Counted from the stretch's first letter, positions 1-11,471 are shown. The stretch is 64,000 bases of DNA from Atrina japonica (GCA_030159075.1 BROG01000404.1:434001-498000), one strand, 5' to 3'. Made by a program: numbers and translations. Notes: generated by a model not told the origin, from the letters alone.

Positions 1-1640
1 AGGCATGTTAAGGTACCAGTATTAAAAGTGTTTGGTTATCATGATACTGCATCATGTGTTTTGTAGATAAACTGTGGAGGCCTTTTAGTCATATATCTAT
101 CTTACCATATTGGACTCCAGTGACATCATTCATTTTAACTCCCTCTTGAAAAGTGCTTTTAAATTACTGTGTGTGAATTTATGTTAGTGGTATTGTAATA
201 TTAGCGCCTTTAGCGCTCAAGTCACTGTGCTAATTTAAGGGCAGCGCTAAAATTTCTCCATCCTGTCATTCTGTATATATGACAAAGCTAATGAAATTAT
301 TTGTGCGAATTTGAGATTGTGCTAATAAGTCTATGCCACATTAGAGTGCTAAAATATGTGTGCATTAATTTAAATACACATATAGTAAATTACTTTAGCC
401 AAGTGCCAAGGTCACAGGGTCAAAGGACAAATTCACTGACACTTTCAAAGATCTAGTGTCCATTTTGTAAATACTTTTCCACTGTTATAATATAGGTAAT
501 TAAGCTTTGCTCATGGCGACCTGCATGTATGTCCATCTGCCTGTCATTTTGTGGTGTGTGTCAGGAAAAAAATATATGGATCCTATAAAATAAATAGATT
601 TGCCTTCATTGTTTATTTTTTCTGCCAAATTGATGCCATTTTGCCTCATGTGGCCAATAAGGCCAGTATCAAGCAAACGGTTTAGTCAATAGTTCTGTGT
701 CTGCATGTGCTGTCCAAATGGGATGAAAATTAATGTGTTACTGTGGGGAAAAAATTGTATTCTAAATTAAACCTGTCACCTCTGTTATGCTATGAATCAG
801 ACTTCATATGTTTGTATTTACATTTCCCATAGTAGTCTCCCATTGACTTAGTTTTAGTCTAGATGGCATTTATATCAGCTATAATTGAAGTTTGTCACAT
901 AATATGGCGTCACACATGGTCAAGTTGATCAATTCACAAAATGTAAACAAGCATATTGCGGCATCTCCTTGGTATTTGATAGATGTAAAACACAAGTCTA
1001 ACTTTACACTCAAAATAAATAAAATTTAAGCTTCTAATAAGAATATTTCTAAAAATAAAAATCTTTCATTCTATTTTGCACATGAATCAAACTGTTATAT
1101 ATATCTACATTTATATTTCAATTTTTTTTATGTCCCAGTCTGAAAGGTCTGCCGAGAGCATCTAGTGTTTGGATTGTCCATCTGTCTGTCTGTCCATCCC
1201 TAATTCTATCCCGCTTGTAATGCCGTCCCGCTTACATACAAAGTGCAAGGATGGGGTGAGGTCAAAATGTAGAACATCACAATATTTATTTGACAGCATA
1301 GAAATTTGTTGGGATAGGTACCATTTGTGTTTTACAGACACATCTTTTATTGAAATATTAGGAATGTTTAAGACTAGCCCACACACTATACTTTTCTACC
1401 TTGAACTCCGCTGTTCCATCAAGATGAGACTGATCAGGTAAAAAGCGGGATATGTGATTCTCATTATTTTGTTTGTCAATATGAAAAGAATAATATGTAA
1501 ATATATAATGAATGAATGTTTATCAGAGTGCATTTATTGTCAATATGGGTGCCGTTTGGGTGACAGATGAATAGAATGGTAAGCGTACATTTTTAAATAA
1601 ATTTGTGCAATTTTATCTTGGTAGTACTACAATTCTGATC
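1..1640. other. AT-rich non-coding stretch
   Basis: No supported gene. The two overlapping opposite-strand frames near 1162-1441 lie over a short CTGT-rich repeat and have no recognisable domain. If the exon at 1976-2099 is real, this is probably intron of that gene, but no further exon could be picked out. Confidence 0.5.
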
Positions 1641-1860
1641 TACTTGCAATGGTATAGGGGCAGAACATTTGACTTGCAAGCGCATGGTCCCAGGTTTGAT
1701 TACCGAAAAACTTTTTCTTCAAATACAAAGCGTAAGTCATATGTCTTTCGGATTAGACTTAAAACCATGTGTCATGTGTCATGGTACGTGTGACGTGTTA
1801 AAGAAACCGTCGGTACACTGTATGAGTCCATAGCAAAGGTAAGACACTGTGGAACTTCAC
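1640..1860 (+). mobile_element. tRNA-derived SINE, degenerate
   Basis: A tRNA-like head includes a B-box-like GGTTTGATTACC near 1693-1704. It is followed by a body with the 'cttTCGGAttagac' and 'gtgttaaagaaacc' segments that recur in the other SINEs here. The copy is diverged and has no clear target-site duplication. It probably lies in the intron just before the exon at 1976. The small frame at 1605-1793 is only this repeat read as protein. Confidence 0.5.
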
Positions 1861-1975
1861 AAGCTAATGGCATCTCCATATAAGTAAACAATCACTGGTA
1901 GTATGTAAAACAGCAATAAAACAAACTGGATATCAAATAAAAATAATGACTCATCTATCATTTGTTTATTTATAG

Positions 1976-2099
1976 GATGCAGGACATCGCTGTGTTTCAG
2001 CAAGTTTTAGGACATCCAGCATTTGTAGACAAACCAGAAGCTACAATACATGAACATTTACAAAATAAACTTCGACAAGAAGAGCAAATGGATTCCTGA
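1976..2099 (+). CDS. Terminal exon, SLX9/FAM207A-like C-terminus
   Basis: A 124-bp exon follows a good acceptor (pyrimidine/T-rich tract ending TATAG at 1971-1975). One base completes the previous codon, then 40 codons and TGA at 2097-2099. The peptide is polar and helical, with the pattern DIAVFQQVLGHPAFVDKP, then IHEHL, and ends LRQEEQMDS. The 'F-x2-V-x2-H-P-x-F ... I-x-E-H-L' spacing recalls the C-terminal tail of the nucleolar SLX9/FAM207A family, which acts in small-subunit ribosome export. That assignment is from memory of the family pattern and is tentative. That it is a genuine coding exon is better supported, by its splice site, composition and clean stop. Upstream exons are presumably outside the window. 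An AATAAA-like signal lies near 2450. Confidence 0.5.
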
Positions 2100-2690
2100 T
2101 ATTCATATATATGAAGGACTTTTGTGTTTTTACCTAACCTGGGCCTTATAACATAAAAATTGAAGAAATACTTTAGTCTGAAAAGTTGAGTCAGCTATGC
2201 GGGGAAATCCTGAAATCTGATTGGCTGAGCAGACCAAGTTAAGAATATTTTCAGACTTGAGTACATTCTCAAGTTTTATTGTGCCAGGCCCTGAGTTGAG
2301 AGTCACATGTTTATTTGTCCACAAGTTGTGATATTGACTCATCTACCCCAAAATAATAGTGGACTCAACTTAACAACAATGACACCAGACAATCTACCTT
2401 TGTCTTAAGTGTGAATAACTTTATTTGTTAAAAATGTATATTTTTTCAAATAAATACTATTGTATAGTTGGAAATTTTAGCTTCCGTTTAATTTTTGTCA
2501 CTTTCGCCCATAGATGGATGATTGGGAGAATTTAAATGAAAGTATAATTTTCAAGCTAAATAATTGTGGCACAGACGTTTCATGCCATCCATTAGCTTAT
2601 GGTTATTTAGGGCGAATTTATCATGTTTATGATGGGGTAAATATGTTCTCTGGCTTAAAAGGGCAAAATATTTGGGGCCAAAGATTTCCT

Positions 2691-3537
2691 GAGAAAGAAT
2701 ATTGCTGTAACTATCCAGATAAAGAGTATTGCTGTACCTCTCCAGATAATGAGTATTGCTGTACCTCTCCAGATAAACAGTATTGCTGTACCTCTCCAGA
2801 TAAACAGTATTGCTGTACCTCTCCAGATAATGAGTATTGCTGTACCTCTCCAGATAAACAGTATTGCTGTACCTCTCCAGATAATGAGTATTGCTGTACC
2901 TCTCCAGATAATGAGTATTGCTGTACCTCTCCAGATAAACAGTATTGCTGTACCTCTCCAGATAATGAGTATTGCTGTACCTCTCCAGATAATGAGTATT
3001 GCTGTACCTCTCCAGATAAACAGTATTGCTGTACCTCTCCAGATAATGAGTATTGCTGTACCTCTCCAGATAAACAGTATTGCTGTACCTCTCCAGATAA
3101 ACAGTATTGCTGTACCTCTCCAGATAAACAGTATTGCTGTACCTCTCCAGATAAACAGTATTGCTGTACCTCTCCAGATAATGAGTATTGCTGTACCTCT
3201 CCAGATAATGAGTATTGCTGTACCTCTCCAGATATTGCTGTAGTATTGTATTGCTGTACCTCTCCAGATAATGAGTATTGCTGTACCTCTCCAGATAATG
3301 AGTATTGCTGTACCTCTCCAGATAATGAGTATTGCTGTACCTCTCCAGATAAACAGTATTGCTGTACCTCTCCAGATAATGAGTATTGCTGTACCTCTCC
3401 AGATAATGAGTATTGCTGTACCTCTCCAGATAATGAGTATTGCTGTACCTCTCCAGATGAACAGTATTGCTGTACCTCTCCAGATAATGAGTATTGCTGT
3501 ACCTCTCCAGATAAACAGTATTGCTGTACTTCTCCAA
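2691..3537 (+). repeat. 27-bp minisatellite, about 31 units
   Basis: This is a near-perfect tandem array of a 27-bp unit (core TATTGCTGTACCTCTCCA plus a 9-bp variable end). Nearly all units are one of two variants, ending GATAATGAG or GATAAACAG, mixed irregularly along the array. One unit near 3232-3252 is rearranged (TATTGCTGTAGTATTG). Because 27 is a multiple of 3 and the unit has no stop in several frames, long frames stay open on both strands. The longest + frame (2514-3656) would be a 380-residue CCTSPDNEY/CCTSPDKQY repeat protein with a 58-residue unique start. No splice, promoter or homology evidence supports expression, so it is called a minisatellite. Confidence 0.9.
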
Positions 3538-3659
3538 AACTGCAGAAAGGACCCAGATACTTATTGGCTCAATGTGTCATATATTGTTCATCCTTTATAC
3601 AGGGGAGGATCTATAATCAAATAAAAGAGAATATCTATACAATGGATTCCACTTAACTG

Positions 3660-4310
3660 CCTACCTGATAATTGCATATTCCCGTTTATCGCAAAACCAT
3701 TTCCTATTTTTTGTATGTTTAATACTCCCTTTAATTGTATAGGTTTAACCAAGATTTCCAGTTTATTATATAAAATATTCTCCAAAATGGGGAAAAATGT
3801 ACTGATTACAGTAAAAAAAAATATATGTGGGAATACTATTTTAATAGAAATGAGAACAAACCAAACTGTGTTTTATGAAAATTTTGACTTTTATGACATT
3901 AGTTTACCCTAATACTTAATGAGAATCCATTACTAGTGTACCTATGCTGTATTGTATATATAGTATTACACAAATGAAAGGAGAAGATGATCCTGAATCA
4001 TCAATGTTCACTAAGATACACTAATTTCTGTTAATTGCGTATTCCTGTTATTTACATAATTTTCTCCGACATTTTAGCTAGATGCAATTAAGATAAAGCC
4101 ACTGTATGTGAATTGTTATAGCTAATGTAATTCTGAAAGATAGAAAAATACTATTACATGTATTTTCCTGTTTTTATTTAATTAGAAATGGGAGTGGAGT
4201 TCTAGTGTGTTGATTGTACTGGTCAAGTTTAAGACATTGCATTTTTGATCTGCTGAAGATATAAATGTTATGATCACAATGGCAAAGTTAAAGTGTTGCT
4301 AAAGAGGGCA
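3660..4310. other. Non-coding, nothing recognised
   Basis: AT-rich sequence between the minisatellite and the decayed hammerhead repeat. The two small frames at 3588-3912 overlap on opposite strands and show no domain. Confidence 0.5.
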
Positions 4311-4318
4311 AAACAAAT

Positions 4319-4360
4319 GCTCAAGACGATTGTTTTGTCAATAAGATGTCATCAGTTGAG
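4319..4360 (-). ncRNA. Decayed hammerhead ribozyme motif
   Basis: Read on the minus strand, CTCAA precedes an intact CTGATGA box, an 11-base hairpin remnant and the AATC-GTC-TTGAGC cleavage side. The GAAA box has become AAAA (G12 lost) and stem II is broken. Stem I (CTCAA with TTGAG) still pairs. It is the most degenerate member of the family at 12161, 44147, 47005 and 55273 and is probably inactive. Confidence 0.5.
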
Positions 4361-4679
4361 TTTGAATATAGATAACTGTATAGTTGTTTAATTTCACAGT
4401 GAAAAAAAATTGTGTTATTCTGAAAGGAACTTTATTCACAGGTATTGAATTTTGCACAAGATAAGGTAACAAATTGGAAACATGCAGAAGTATATAGGAG
4501 TGCACTGTATACACAGCGAGAGTTGACTGCACAAAAAGGAAGGGTACAAACAACAGGATAACAGCTCATAACAAACATTTGGGGCATAAGAATTATGATA
4601 ATAACTCAAAAAATGACAGCGGTTTTGTGACGTAGCATGGTGATAATAGATCAGATATGAAACAATGCCTGCAGATTTG

Positions 4680-5215
4680 TGTTGAAGTATGATATTAGAT
4701 GAAACATGAATATGAACATGAATACTGCAGTTAAGTGTTATAATATGACATCATTGATATTATACGAAAGTAATGGCTTCAGTTTTGTGTTAAAACATAG
4801 TGGCAATATATAATATACAAATACAATGGCTTCAGTTTTGTGTTAAAACATTGGCATTATATAATATACAAATACAATGGCTTCAGTTTTGTGTTAAAAC
4901 ATAGTGGCATTATATAATATACCAATACAATGGCTTAAGTTTTGTGTTGCGGCATAACATTAGATAAGATACAAATAAAAGGAATGCGCTCTTGTGTTGT
5001 AGTATAGTAACAATAGATAGGATATGAATTAAATGCCAATAGTTTTGTTTTATTGTATAGTAACAATAGATAGGATATGAATAAAATGCCAATAGTTTTG
5101 TTTTATTGTATAGTAACAATAGATAGGATATGAATAAAATGCCAATAGTTTTGTTTTGCAGTATGGTAACAATAGATAAGGTATGAATTCAATGAATACA
5201 GTTTTGTGTTGAAAG
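4680..5215. repeat. Tandem array of about 57 bp
   Basis: About nine diverged units carry a shared core (AATGGCTTCAGTTTTGTGTT, later AATGCCAATAGTTTTGTTTT) and a spacer with 'ataacaatagataggatatga' or 'tggcattatataatatac'. Two subfamilies lie side by side, the first at about 4750-4930 and the second at 5000-5160. Some neighbouring units are nearly identical. The minus-strand frame at 4910-5119 is this array read through. Confidence 0.8.
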
Positions 5216-5219
5216 ATAA

Positions 5220-5820
5220 CGGTTATATGTTGTGACAGAAAAGCTATAGATCTGATTGGGGTGAATTGTAATTATATTCCCTTTCGAAGACTACTGTAGT
5301 TTAGAACAAAATGTAAATCTTACATTGATCGAGTCTAGTCGTGAAATTGTTTACTTTTAATAATAAATTTTTGAACTGTTTTAAATATTAGGATGTTTTG
5401 GTTAAGTTGAAGGCTAGATCCCCAAAGAGATGTAAATCAGTGTTGAGATTAAACGGTAGGGTCGAGATGTATTTATTGCGAAATGTGATGTACAATGGAC
5501 ATTCTAAAAGGTATTGCCTAGAATTCTCTGTATTCCCAAAAGTACATAATGGACTATTGATAATATTTTTTTCGTAAATAAATGTTCTTTTAGAAAACTA
5601 CTTTTTAGGCGTAATCTAGTATGAAGTATTTGAGCTTATACTTCAGATTGGAAATTGAGGGGTTTTATCTCATTTCATCTGGCAGTTAGTTCCATAATGA
5701 GATAGTAGCTGGTAAAAAGGAGTTTTTAAAGAATGTTATTTTGTACTTAATTTGCAATATATTATCTGTTTGAATCACTAATGTGATTATGGTTTTGCAA
5801 GTGGGATTGACATTCTGCAG
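5220..5820. other. Non-coding, nothing recognised
   Basis: AT-rich sequence with no usable frame, splice-bounded exon or repeat that could be identified by eye. Confidence 0.5.
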
Positions 5821-6050
5821 ATAATGCAAGTTATGAGAAAAAACTAGGATTAATTGGAGAAAACAAAGTTTGACTCATTAATGAGATTTTGACTTCACAA
5901 GCGGAATTAACTACAGAAAAATTTAGTTTAATGGAGAAAAACTCATTAAAATACTCATTTAAATGATTTTAGCGCAGTTAAAACTAGTTTTTCTTGGTCA
6001 AACCTACTTTTTCTCCAGTAAATCTCAAAACACACTGAACAGTATGATCG
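5820..6050. repeat. Degenerate 'gagaaaaactag' repeat
   Basis: This is a patchwork of GAGAAAAACTAG, GGTTTAACTG and their complements (CTAGTTTTTCTC) at irregular spacing. The same patchwork occurs at 20400-21040 and 59560-59840. No protein or RNA gene is apparent. Confidence 0.6.
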
Positions 6051-6320
6051 CTATATGAAATTATTCTCAAAAACTAAATTAAAACACTAAAAAGAGAGGA
6101 TAAAAAGTAGTCTACAAAATTATTATCTTGAATGGGCTAAGAGTTTTCAATGTGAAACCTTGAAATATAATGGTATGTTTTTTAGGATAGGTAACTGATT
6201 AAATGAAATAGGAGATAATAATTCTACGTCTTTCAAATGCTTCAGAGAGTGAAAATGCAGTTGTAACAGGAAATAGTTGAACTCTGGACAAGATTGTAAT
6301 TTTGCTTATAAAGATATCAA

Positions 6321-6460
6321 AACGTTTGCGCAGGACTATTGTTTCTATTAGTGATGGAATGACACTAGCTGACGATATCCTGCGGTAACGTCATTTCAGC
6401 GGGATGATTACGTATAGTTACTTCCATCACCGTTGGAGATACTAGTCCCGCACAAACGTT
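6321..6460. mobile_element. Foldback element, 140 bp
   Basis: The ends are inverted copies over about 45 bp. The left arm starts AACGTTTGCGCAGGACTA and contains GTGATGGAA. The right arm contains TTCCATCAC and ends TAGTCCCGCACAAACGTT. The centre holds CGATATCCTGCGGTAACGTC. It is MITE-like, has no coding capacity, and its target duplication is not clear. Confidence 0.7.
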
Positions 6461-6642
6461 ATCAGTTATCACATGGTATATGAATTAGTCCTGTTGTAAA
6501 CTTGAAACACGCTCAAAAGATATACAGAACTTGCGAGAGAAAACAGTGAATAATGACTTTTATACAGAATATTAATTTAAGCCAGCGTCAGAGCAAGGAA
6601 TATGTTTTAATCATTAATGATAAAGGTTCTCGAGACAATAAA

Positions 6643-6832
6643 ACCTTTAGCAGTGATTGCGGTCCTGTGACTTTGCCAGTTTTCCGGTTGGCAAAATTAT
6701 AGAAATACCCGCAAACACAGAGACGTCGTTATAGATACTGATTGTTTCTTGACGGCATTTTCCGGGAATCTGTATCATTTTGCCAACAGGAAGACTGGCA
6801 AAGTCACAGGACAGCAGTTACTGCTAAAGGGT
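6643..6832. mobile_element. Foldback element, 190 bp
   Basis: Arms of about 60 bp are inverted copies. The left has CCTTTAGCAGTGATTGC, CCTGTGACTTTGCCAG and TTGGCAAAAT. The right has ATTTTGCCAA, CTGGCAAAGTCACAGG and TACTGCTAAAGG. Its sequence is unrelated to the foldback 180 bp before it. It is a non-coding MITE-like unit. Confidence 0.75.
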
Positions 6833-6839
6833 CTATATG

Positions 6840-7640
6840 CCAATCTGGTGAACATTGTACGAACAAGAATCTCTGAAAATCCAGAAATGGAACCAGGTGA
6901 TATGAAGGAGTAAGCATCACACGTTGTGAATATGTAATATTCTATTTGTCATATAGGATGTATAGTGATATAATCCTTAGATTTATATACAGTTGCTGTA
7001 TTAATTCCTTTCAATGCGCGCAAAAATTCGAATTTCTTATTAATCATAATTTTCAATGCAAGCAAGTAAATGCTAAAAAACTGTATTTAAGTACTATTAT
7101 TGTATATGCTTCTGACATAGTTAAATAGGTCAGTTATTAGATTACCAACTTTTAATTTCGTCAAATTACCTGCTAATGGTAATATTTCTACCTTTCAAAT
7201 AAATAATTATTGACCAAATATTGATTAGTTGTCAGATGTATGATAGCATATTTTATGTTCAATAAGCGTAAAGAGAATCATTTCCGGTTATTCAGAGAAT
7301 GTATAAAATTTATACAGTTTATACGTGACAGAGGTATCATTAGTTATTTATGTCTATACAACAGATTAGATACGCATTGATTCCCGTAATGTTGCTTTCT
7401 CATTGTCAAATTAAATTGTACCTATATCCACTTTTAATTTCCTTGGATTTATGTAATATCCATCTTTACTCACAAGGAAATTGTCGCAGTTTATGCTGTC
7501 TGGAAAGTAGTAAAAAGTTACGCTATTTAAATGAATGAGACTGTTGAAAATATAAAACAAATATACGAAAGTGCTATTCATAAGAAGAGTCAAAAAACGC
7601 CATTGCAAATAAAGTTAATGCTAGAAAACACGAGTAATAG
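6840..7640. other. Non-coding, nothing recognised
   Basis: AT-rich. Small frames at 6946-7128 and 7350-7608 have no domain and overlap each other on opposite strands. Confidence 0.5.
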
Positions 7641-7690
7641 GGAAATTCAGAGGTGGGAACAGGTGCCATGGAGGAGGTAGCGTCCCGTGC
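7640..7690 (-). mobile_element. Solo tail of Penelope-like RT family
   Basis: The short segment around GAGGTGGGAACAGGTGCCAT and GGAGGAGGTAGC matches the conserved 3' segment of the RT elements seen at 15003, 17200 and 62840. No coding part remains. Confidence 0.55.
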
Positions 7691-7764
7691 CTAAAATTTT
7701 AATTGTGCGTTTTACATTATAATTAGAATGATGCACTTTTTTCCTTCACCACACCTCTTGTAAT

Positions 7765-7840
7765 TAAGTTTGTTTTTATTTGTTTAAACGCCACACCCAA
7801 CAATTTTCCATTTATATGGTGGCGAGTAGTTTTTCAAGGT
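7765..7840 (-). mobile_element. SINE-tail fragment
   Basis: GTTTAAACGCCACACC and TTATATGGTGGCG read in reverse match the 'ggcggccaccatataactg' and 'aaacacc' end found at 21905-21965 and 53410-53480. It is a fragment only. Confidence 0.45.
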
Positions 7841-7940
7841 GAAGGAGAGAACTAGGTTACATTTTACCCGGGAAGAGACATACAACCTCCACAAGTAAAC
7901 TGTCAAATATTCAGGCGGGACTGGAACTTGCACTGACCAG

Positions 7941-8190
7941 AGGTGACGTCATGGTTTATGGTCACGGAGGCCCCCTGTAGTTAAGACGTCATGATGTACG
8001 TCACAGAGGCTCCCTGTAATTAGGACGCCATGGTTTACGGTCACGGAGATCTCCTGTAGTCAATACGTCATGGTTTACGTCACAGAGGCCCCTGTAGTTA
8101 ATACGTTATGGTTTACGTCACGGAGCTCCCCCTGTAGTCAAGATGTCATAGTTTATGGTCACGGAGGCCCCGTGTATTTAAGACGCAATA
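7941..8190 (+). repeat. Six-unit 40-bp array with CRE-like cores
   Basis: Six diverged units of about 39-42 bp follow the plan GACGTCATGGTTTA, TCACGGAGGCCCC, TGTAGTTAA. The first unit contains a full TGACGTCA and several others keep ACGTCA. Units differ by single changes and small indels. It is GC-richer than its surroundings. No gene start is visible next to it. Confidence 0.75.
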
Positions 8191-8755
8191 TCCCAAGTTG
8201 CTGTATGATATGTACTATTACATTTATTGTTAAATCTGTAGAAATGTGATGCGGTCGTATAAGAGAAATCTTGGTTTTACTTAACTCGAGTAATTACAGC
8301 GCCCTCTTAATGTCCTGATAATGATAGTATAGACTAGTGATCGAAATATAACGACTGAGTTATTGGGGTTAAGTATTAAATTTATCCTGTTTTCTTCAGC
8401 TATAAAATTATGATTTGGTCAGATGGACAAGTACCATTTAAGTTGAGCAGAAAAGACAAAAATATGAAGCCGATACAAAACAGTCAGATTTAACAATGAA
8501 TGGTTTTTGCAGTAAATATTATATCATAGAGAAAATTGAGAAATGCCATGAACAATACAATCGATCAACATAAAGAGGAGAATTTAAATAATGTATTGTT
8601 TTTTTTAAGCCCCTAGCTATCACAAGAGGCAGAGACTAAACTAAGTATTACATTTCTTGTTCATTATTATATGAACAGCAATGAAATATAGAACACATTG
8701 ATACGGTCTTCCACTTGTCAGGATGAACACCAGTGAACGGATCTTTCTTAATACT
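8190..8755. other. Non-coding, nothing recognised
   Basis: AT-rich sequence without a supported exon or repeat. Confidence 0.5.
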
Positions 8756-8930
8756 TTAAAGGCAACTCGGTTGTCAAAATGGATTTTTGTTGTTTTATAA
8801 ATTTCAAATATTCGATGTTTATTACAAATAAGAAAATTACAAAAAGAACTTCTTATAATGTGATTAATGACGTAATTTTTAAAACGAAATCAAATGTAGA
8901 TAATGGGCGAGTTAACATTGTGTTATTTCA
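8756..8930 (+). repeat. Diverged single copy of the 471-bp repeat
   Basis: The order of blocks matches the tandem array at 18206-20330: GGTTGTCAAAATGG, TTTCAAATATTCGATGTTT, CTTATAATG and GATAATGGGCGAGTTAACATT. Identity is much lower than among the tandem units, so this is an older, separate insertion of the same family. Confidence 0.6.
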
Positions 8931-9274
8931 TGAATGGAAAGAATATTAATCGTTAGTGTATTTCATTTATTCTTGGCGATATGTGCATGATATGTTAATG
9001 TTTACGGCGATATATCTTTTTAGTTTTTTTAATTCAAAGACTACGTCTAACTGCTGGATATACATTGTACATTTTTATCACAATCACAACCTTATGCCTT
9101 TACATTTTGCAAAGCATTATTCGAATAGGAATAGAAAGTCACGTGTCTTTTTTACGATATTCATCATTAGACCTAATGATCGTTGAAAAAGTCACTTTGC
9201 ATTCGGAAACATTGATGATACATCTACTCGTATTTTGACAACCGTTGAAATTATTTGTAATGGACATATTGATG

Positions 9275-9560
9275 ATATAAAAATCAAAGTTACCAAAGAA
9301 GTAATCGTCTAAATGTTTGTCAGACAATATACAAATCTGTTAACATTGGTCATACATGGACCTCTGTAAATCAGGTGCACTGGAATCAGGTGCACTGTTG
9401 ACCCGTCATACTCACTGCGAGTCCACAGTGAAACTCAAATGAAACAAGTACGGAATAAATCGTCGTCACAATTGGTACAGATCACTCAAGAACCACCATC
9501 GAACAGGTAACTCAACATTTCATTTAGTGAAACATATTAATTGCAAACAATTGTTACATA
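9275..9560 (-). mobile_element. Penelope-like RT family, solo 3' tail
   Basis: In reverse this gives the family's non-coding end: blocks near GGACCTCTGTAAATCAGGTG, GACCCGTCATACTCACTGCG, GAGTCCACAGTGAAACTC and ACTCAACATTTCATTTAGTG. They correspond to 17165-17360 and 62815-63015. No RT coding remains. Confidence 0.65.
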
Positions 9561-9774
9561 TACTACATTTATATTGACCGTCATTGGAAGACCTATTTTG
9601 CATTTGGACATATTGATGCTATATACACTCGTATAATGACCTCAAGTTGTGGAGTATTAATAATTGGTGATTTCTCTAGAAAAGTAAGTTTTGATGGCAT
9701 TACGACAAATACATTGCAACAAACAGAACACAAATAGTAAAGAAACGGTCTGAGGCTTATGACATATATACATG

Positions 9775-9905
9775 TTTTTATATAAAAATAACAGACACCG
9801 AAGTATAGCTCTTCAGAATGTCCATGACACAATATCCAAATCTGGTAAATATTGGACACACACGGTGGGATTAGGTGCCATGGAGGAGTAAGCTTCCTCT
9901 GTACA
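9775..9905 (-). mobile_element. Second solo tail of the same RT family
   Basis: Blocks near ACCGAAGTATA, GAATGTCCATGAC, ACAATATCCAAATCTGGTAA and GGTGCCATGGAGGAG match the tails at 17110-17225 and 62750-62865. The 107-residue minus-strand frame at 9593-9916 runs through this tail and is not a gene. Confidence 0.65.
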
Positions 9906-9919
9906 TAAACAAGCATGAC

Positions 9920-11180
9920 ATAATCAGTTTACATAATACTTACTTCCCTAGGTTAGGTAACTTTTTATTTAGTCTGACAATTCAAAAGCATTCAGGAGAG
10001 TATTTTCTGATGTCCGTCTACAATGCGTAAAGTCAGAGTTAATGAATCGTGGGAGAACTATATGAATATTGTTTTTCTTTTCCATGTTACATTAAATTCC
10101 TCTTTTCCTGGACAAAACTAGAATACTGTTCAGTTCTATTTTTTAAAAGCAAACGCTACGGTTCATGAGTGCCGGACGTCTTTTCTATCGGACGTCTTTA
10201 TTAATACGTCATCATTATCTTCAAAATAACCTCTGATCATGCTGAAACTGCATCGTTGTTAATTGATGGATATGTAAAGAAATACATGAATCGAAAACAT
10301 CTTTTTCAATACTATGCCAGGAGGTGTTATTAGATAGTAAAACGTTCTCTTGGATCGTATCATGAATCTGTACATACAAATTGAAGAACTGGAATAACAA
10401 TGTTTTGCAGCTTGGCGTATTGGGTCATGGACCTTTTATTTATCATTGTAATAGACAAATTAATCAATAAGCAAGGTAATAAAGATAAATGGAATGTCAT
10501 ATAAATGGACTGATTTCACGACATTTGCATATTTATTGCTTTCCCAATCTGTTGTGTAATTCACAACCGACATTTATCATTATTACGATTTTAAGAATAT
10601 CTAGTAAAGATTCAATATTGGTGTCGAAAATAACTTTAGTTTTTGTATTATAATTATAATACTTTATATAATACAATAACTTTGAGTCATGATATAATGT
10701 TGCATACTGCTTCGCTTCAATGTAAGGATGCAGTTGATATTCCGTGTGAAGGCGTGTAGATTAGTTTGGAATATACATTTAATGAAGTGGATATTGTTAA
10801 TATGTAAATTACAGGCAAAACATTGGATACTTAAAATTGAAATACATGTATTTGTTTTTACGTTTTTAATCAGAGCTGACTTCGAGCATTACTTGAACAC
10901 TCCTTTAAAGGGACATCAACTGTGCTTTCATATATTGTATAGATATATAATTTTTACAATAACAATAAAGAGATACTGTATACACAGGCATAAAGATTCT
11001 TATATCCTATATAAAGGTGGAATAAATCAAACGAATAATTGCAAGAAAATAATTTCAATCTTTATTCAATTTTTATATAGGGATTAAAAGATGTTTATGC
11101 CAATGTATAATGTATATCTCTTTTCTGTTACTGTTTATCAATCTATGTAGTAAAAATAGATTAAAAAACACAGCTAATAC
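9920..11180. other. Non-coding; holds a dispersed repeat
   Basis: The 119-residue + frame at 10728-11087 has no recognisable domain. Its end and the following 60 bp (around ATAGGGATTAAAAGATG and CAATGTATAATGTATATCTC) recur at about 52880-52995, which suggests a dispersed element rather than a gene. Confidence 0.5.
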
Positions 11181-11269
11181 CTCTTTTGGTATTGGTCTCG
11201 TCCTAGGGTAAAGCAGGATTTGGGATTAAGAAAAGCCTTATTACGAATTGTTATGGTGAACATCGGATA

Positions 11270-11335
11270 AGTTTGGGAATATGGAAACTTAAGAAGTGGG
11301 ATCAGGTGTCATGGAGGAGTGAATGTTCCTGACAA
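11270..11335 (-). mobile_element. Solo tail of Penelope-like RT family
   Basis: AAGTGGGATCAGGTGTCATG and GAGGAGTGAATG match the conserved tail segment of the family. It is a short remnant. Confidence 0.5.
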
Positions 11336-11397
11336 GCGGCGGCACCCAAAGTAAAATTACTTTTAAATAGGTACCTCAATACACTTAAACATGTTGG

Positions 11398-11423
11398 GTT
11401 GTTGTTGTTGTTGTTGTTGTTGT

Positions 11424-11469
<46 letters not shown>
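11398..11469. repeat. (GTT)n-(GAT)n microsatellite
   Basis: About nine GTT units change directly to about 15 GAT units. Poly-asparagine or poly-isoleucine frames over it are artefacts of the repeat. Confidence 0.95.

Positions 11470-11471
<2 letters not shown>

Noticed and set aside
2514..3656. 380-codon Cys-rich repeat protein
   Set aside because: Frames are also open on the opposite strand and in another + frame across the same minisatellite. Openness comes from the 27-bp unit without stops, and no signal peptide or splice evidence supports expression.
10728..11087. 119-codon + frame
   Set aside because: No domain, AT-rich composition, and its 3' part recurs elsewhere as a dispersed repeat.
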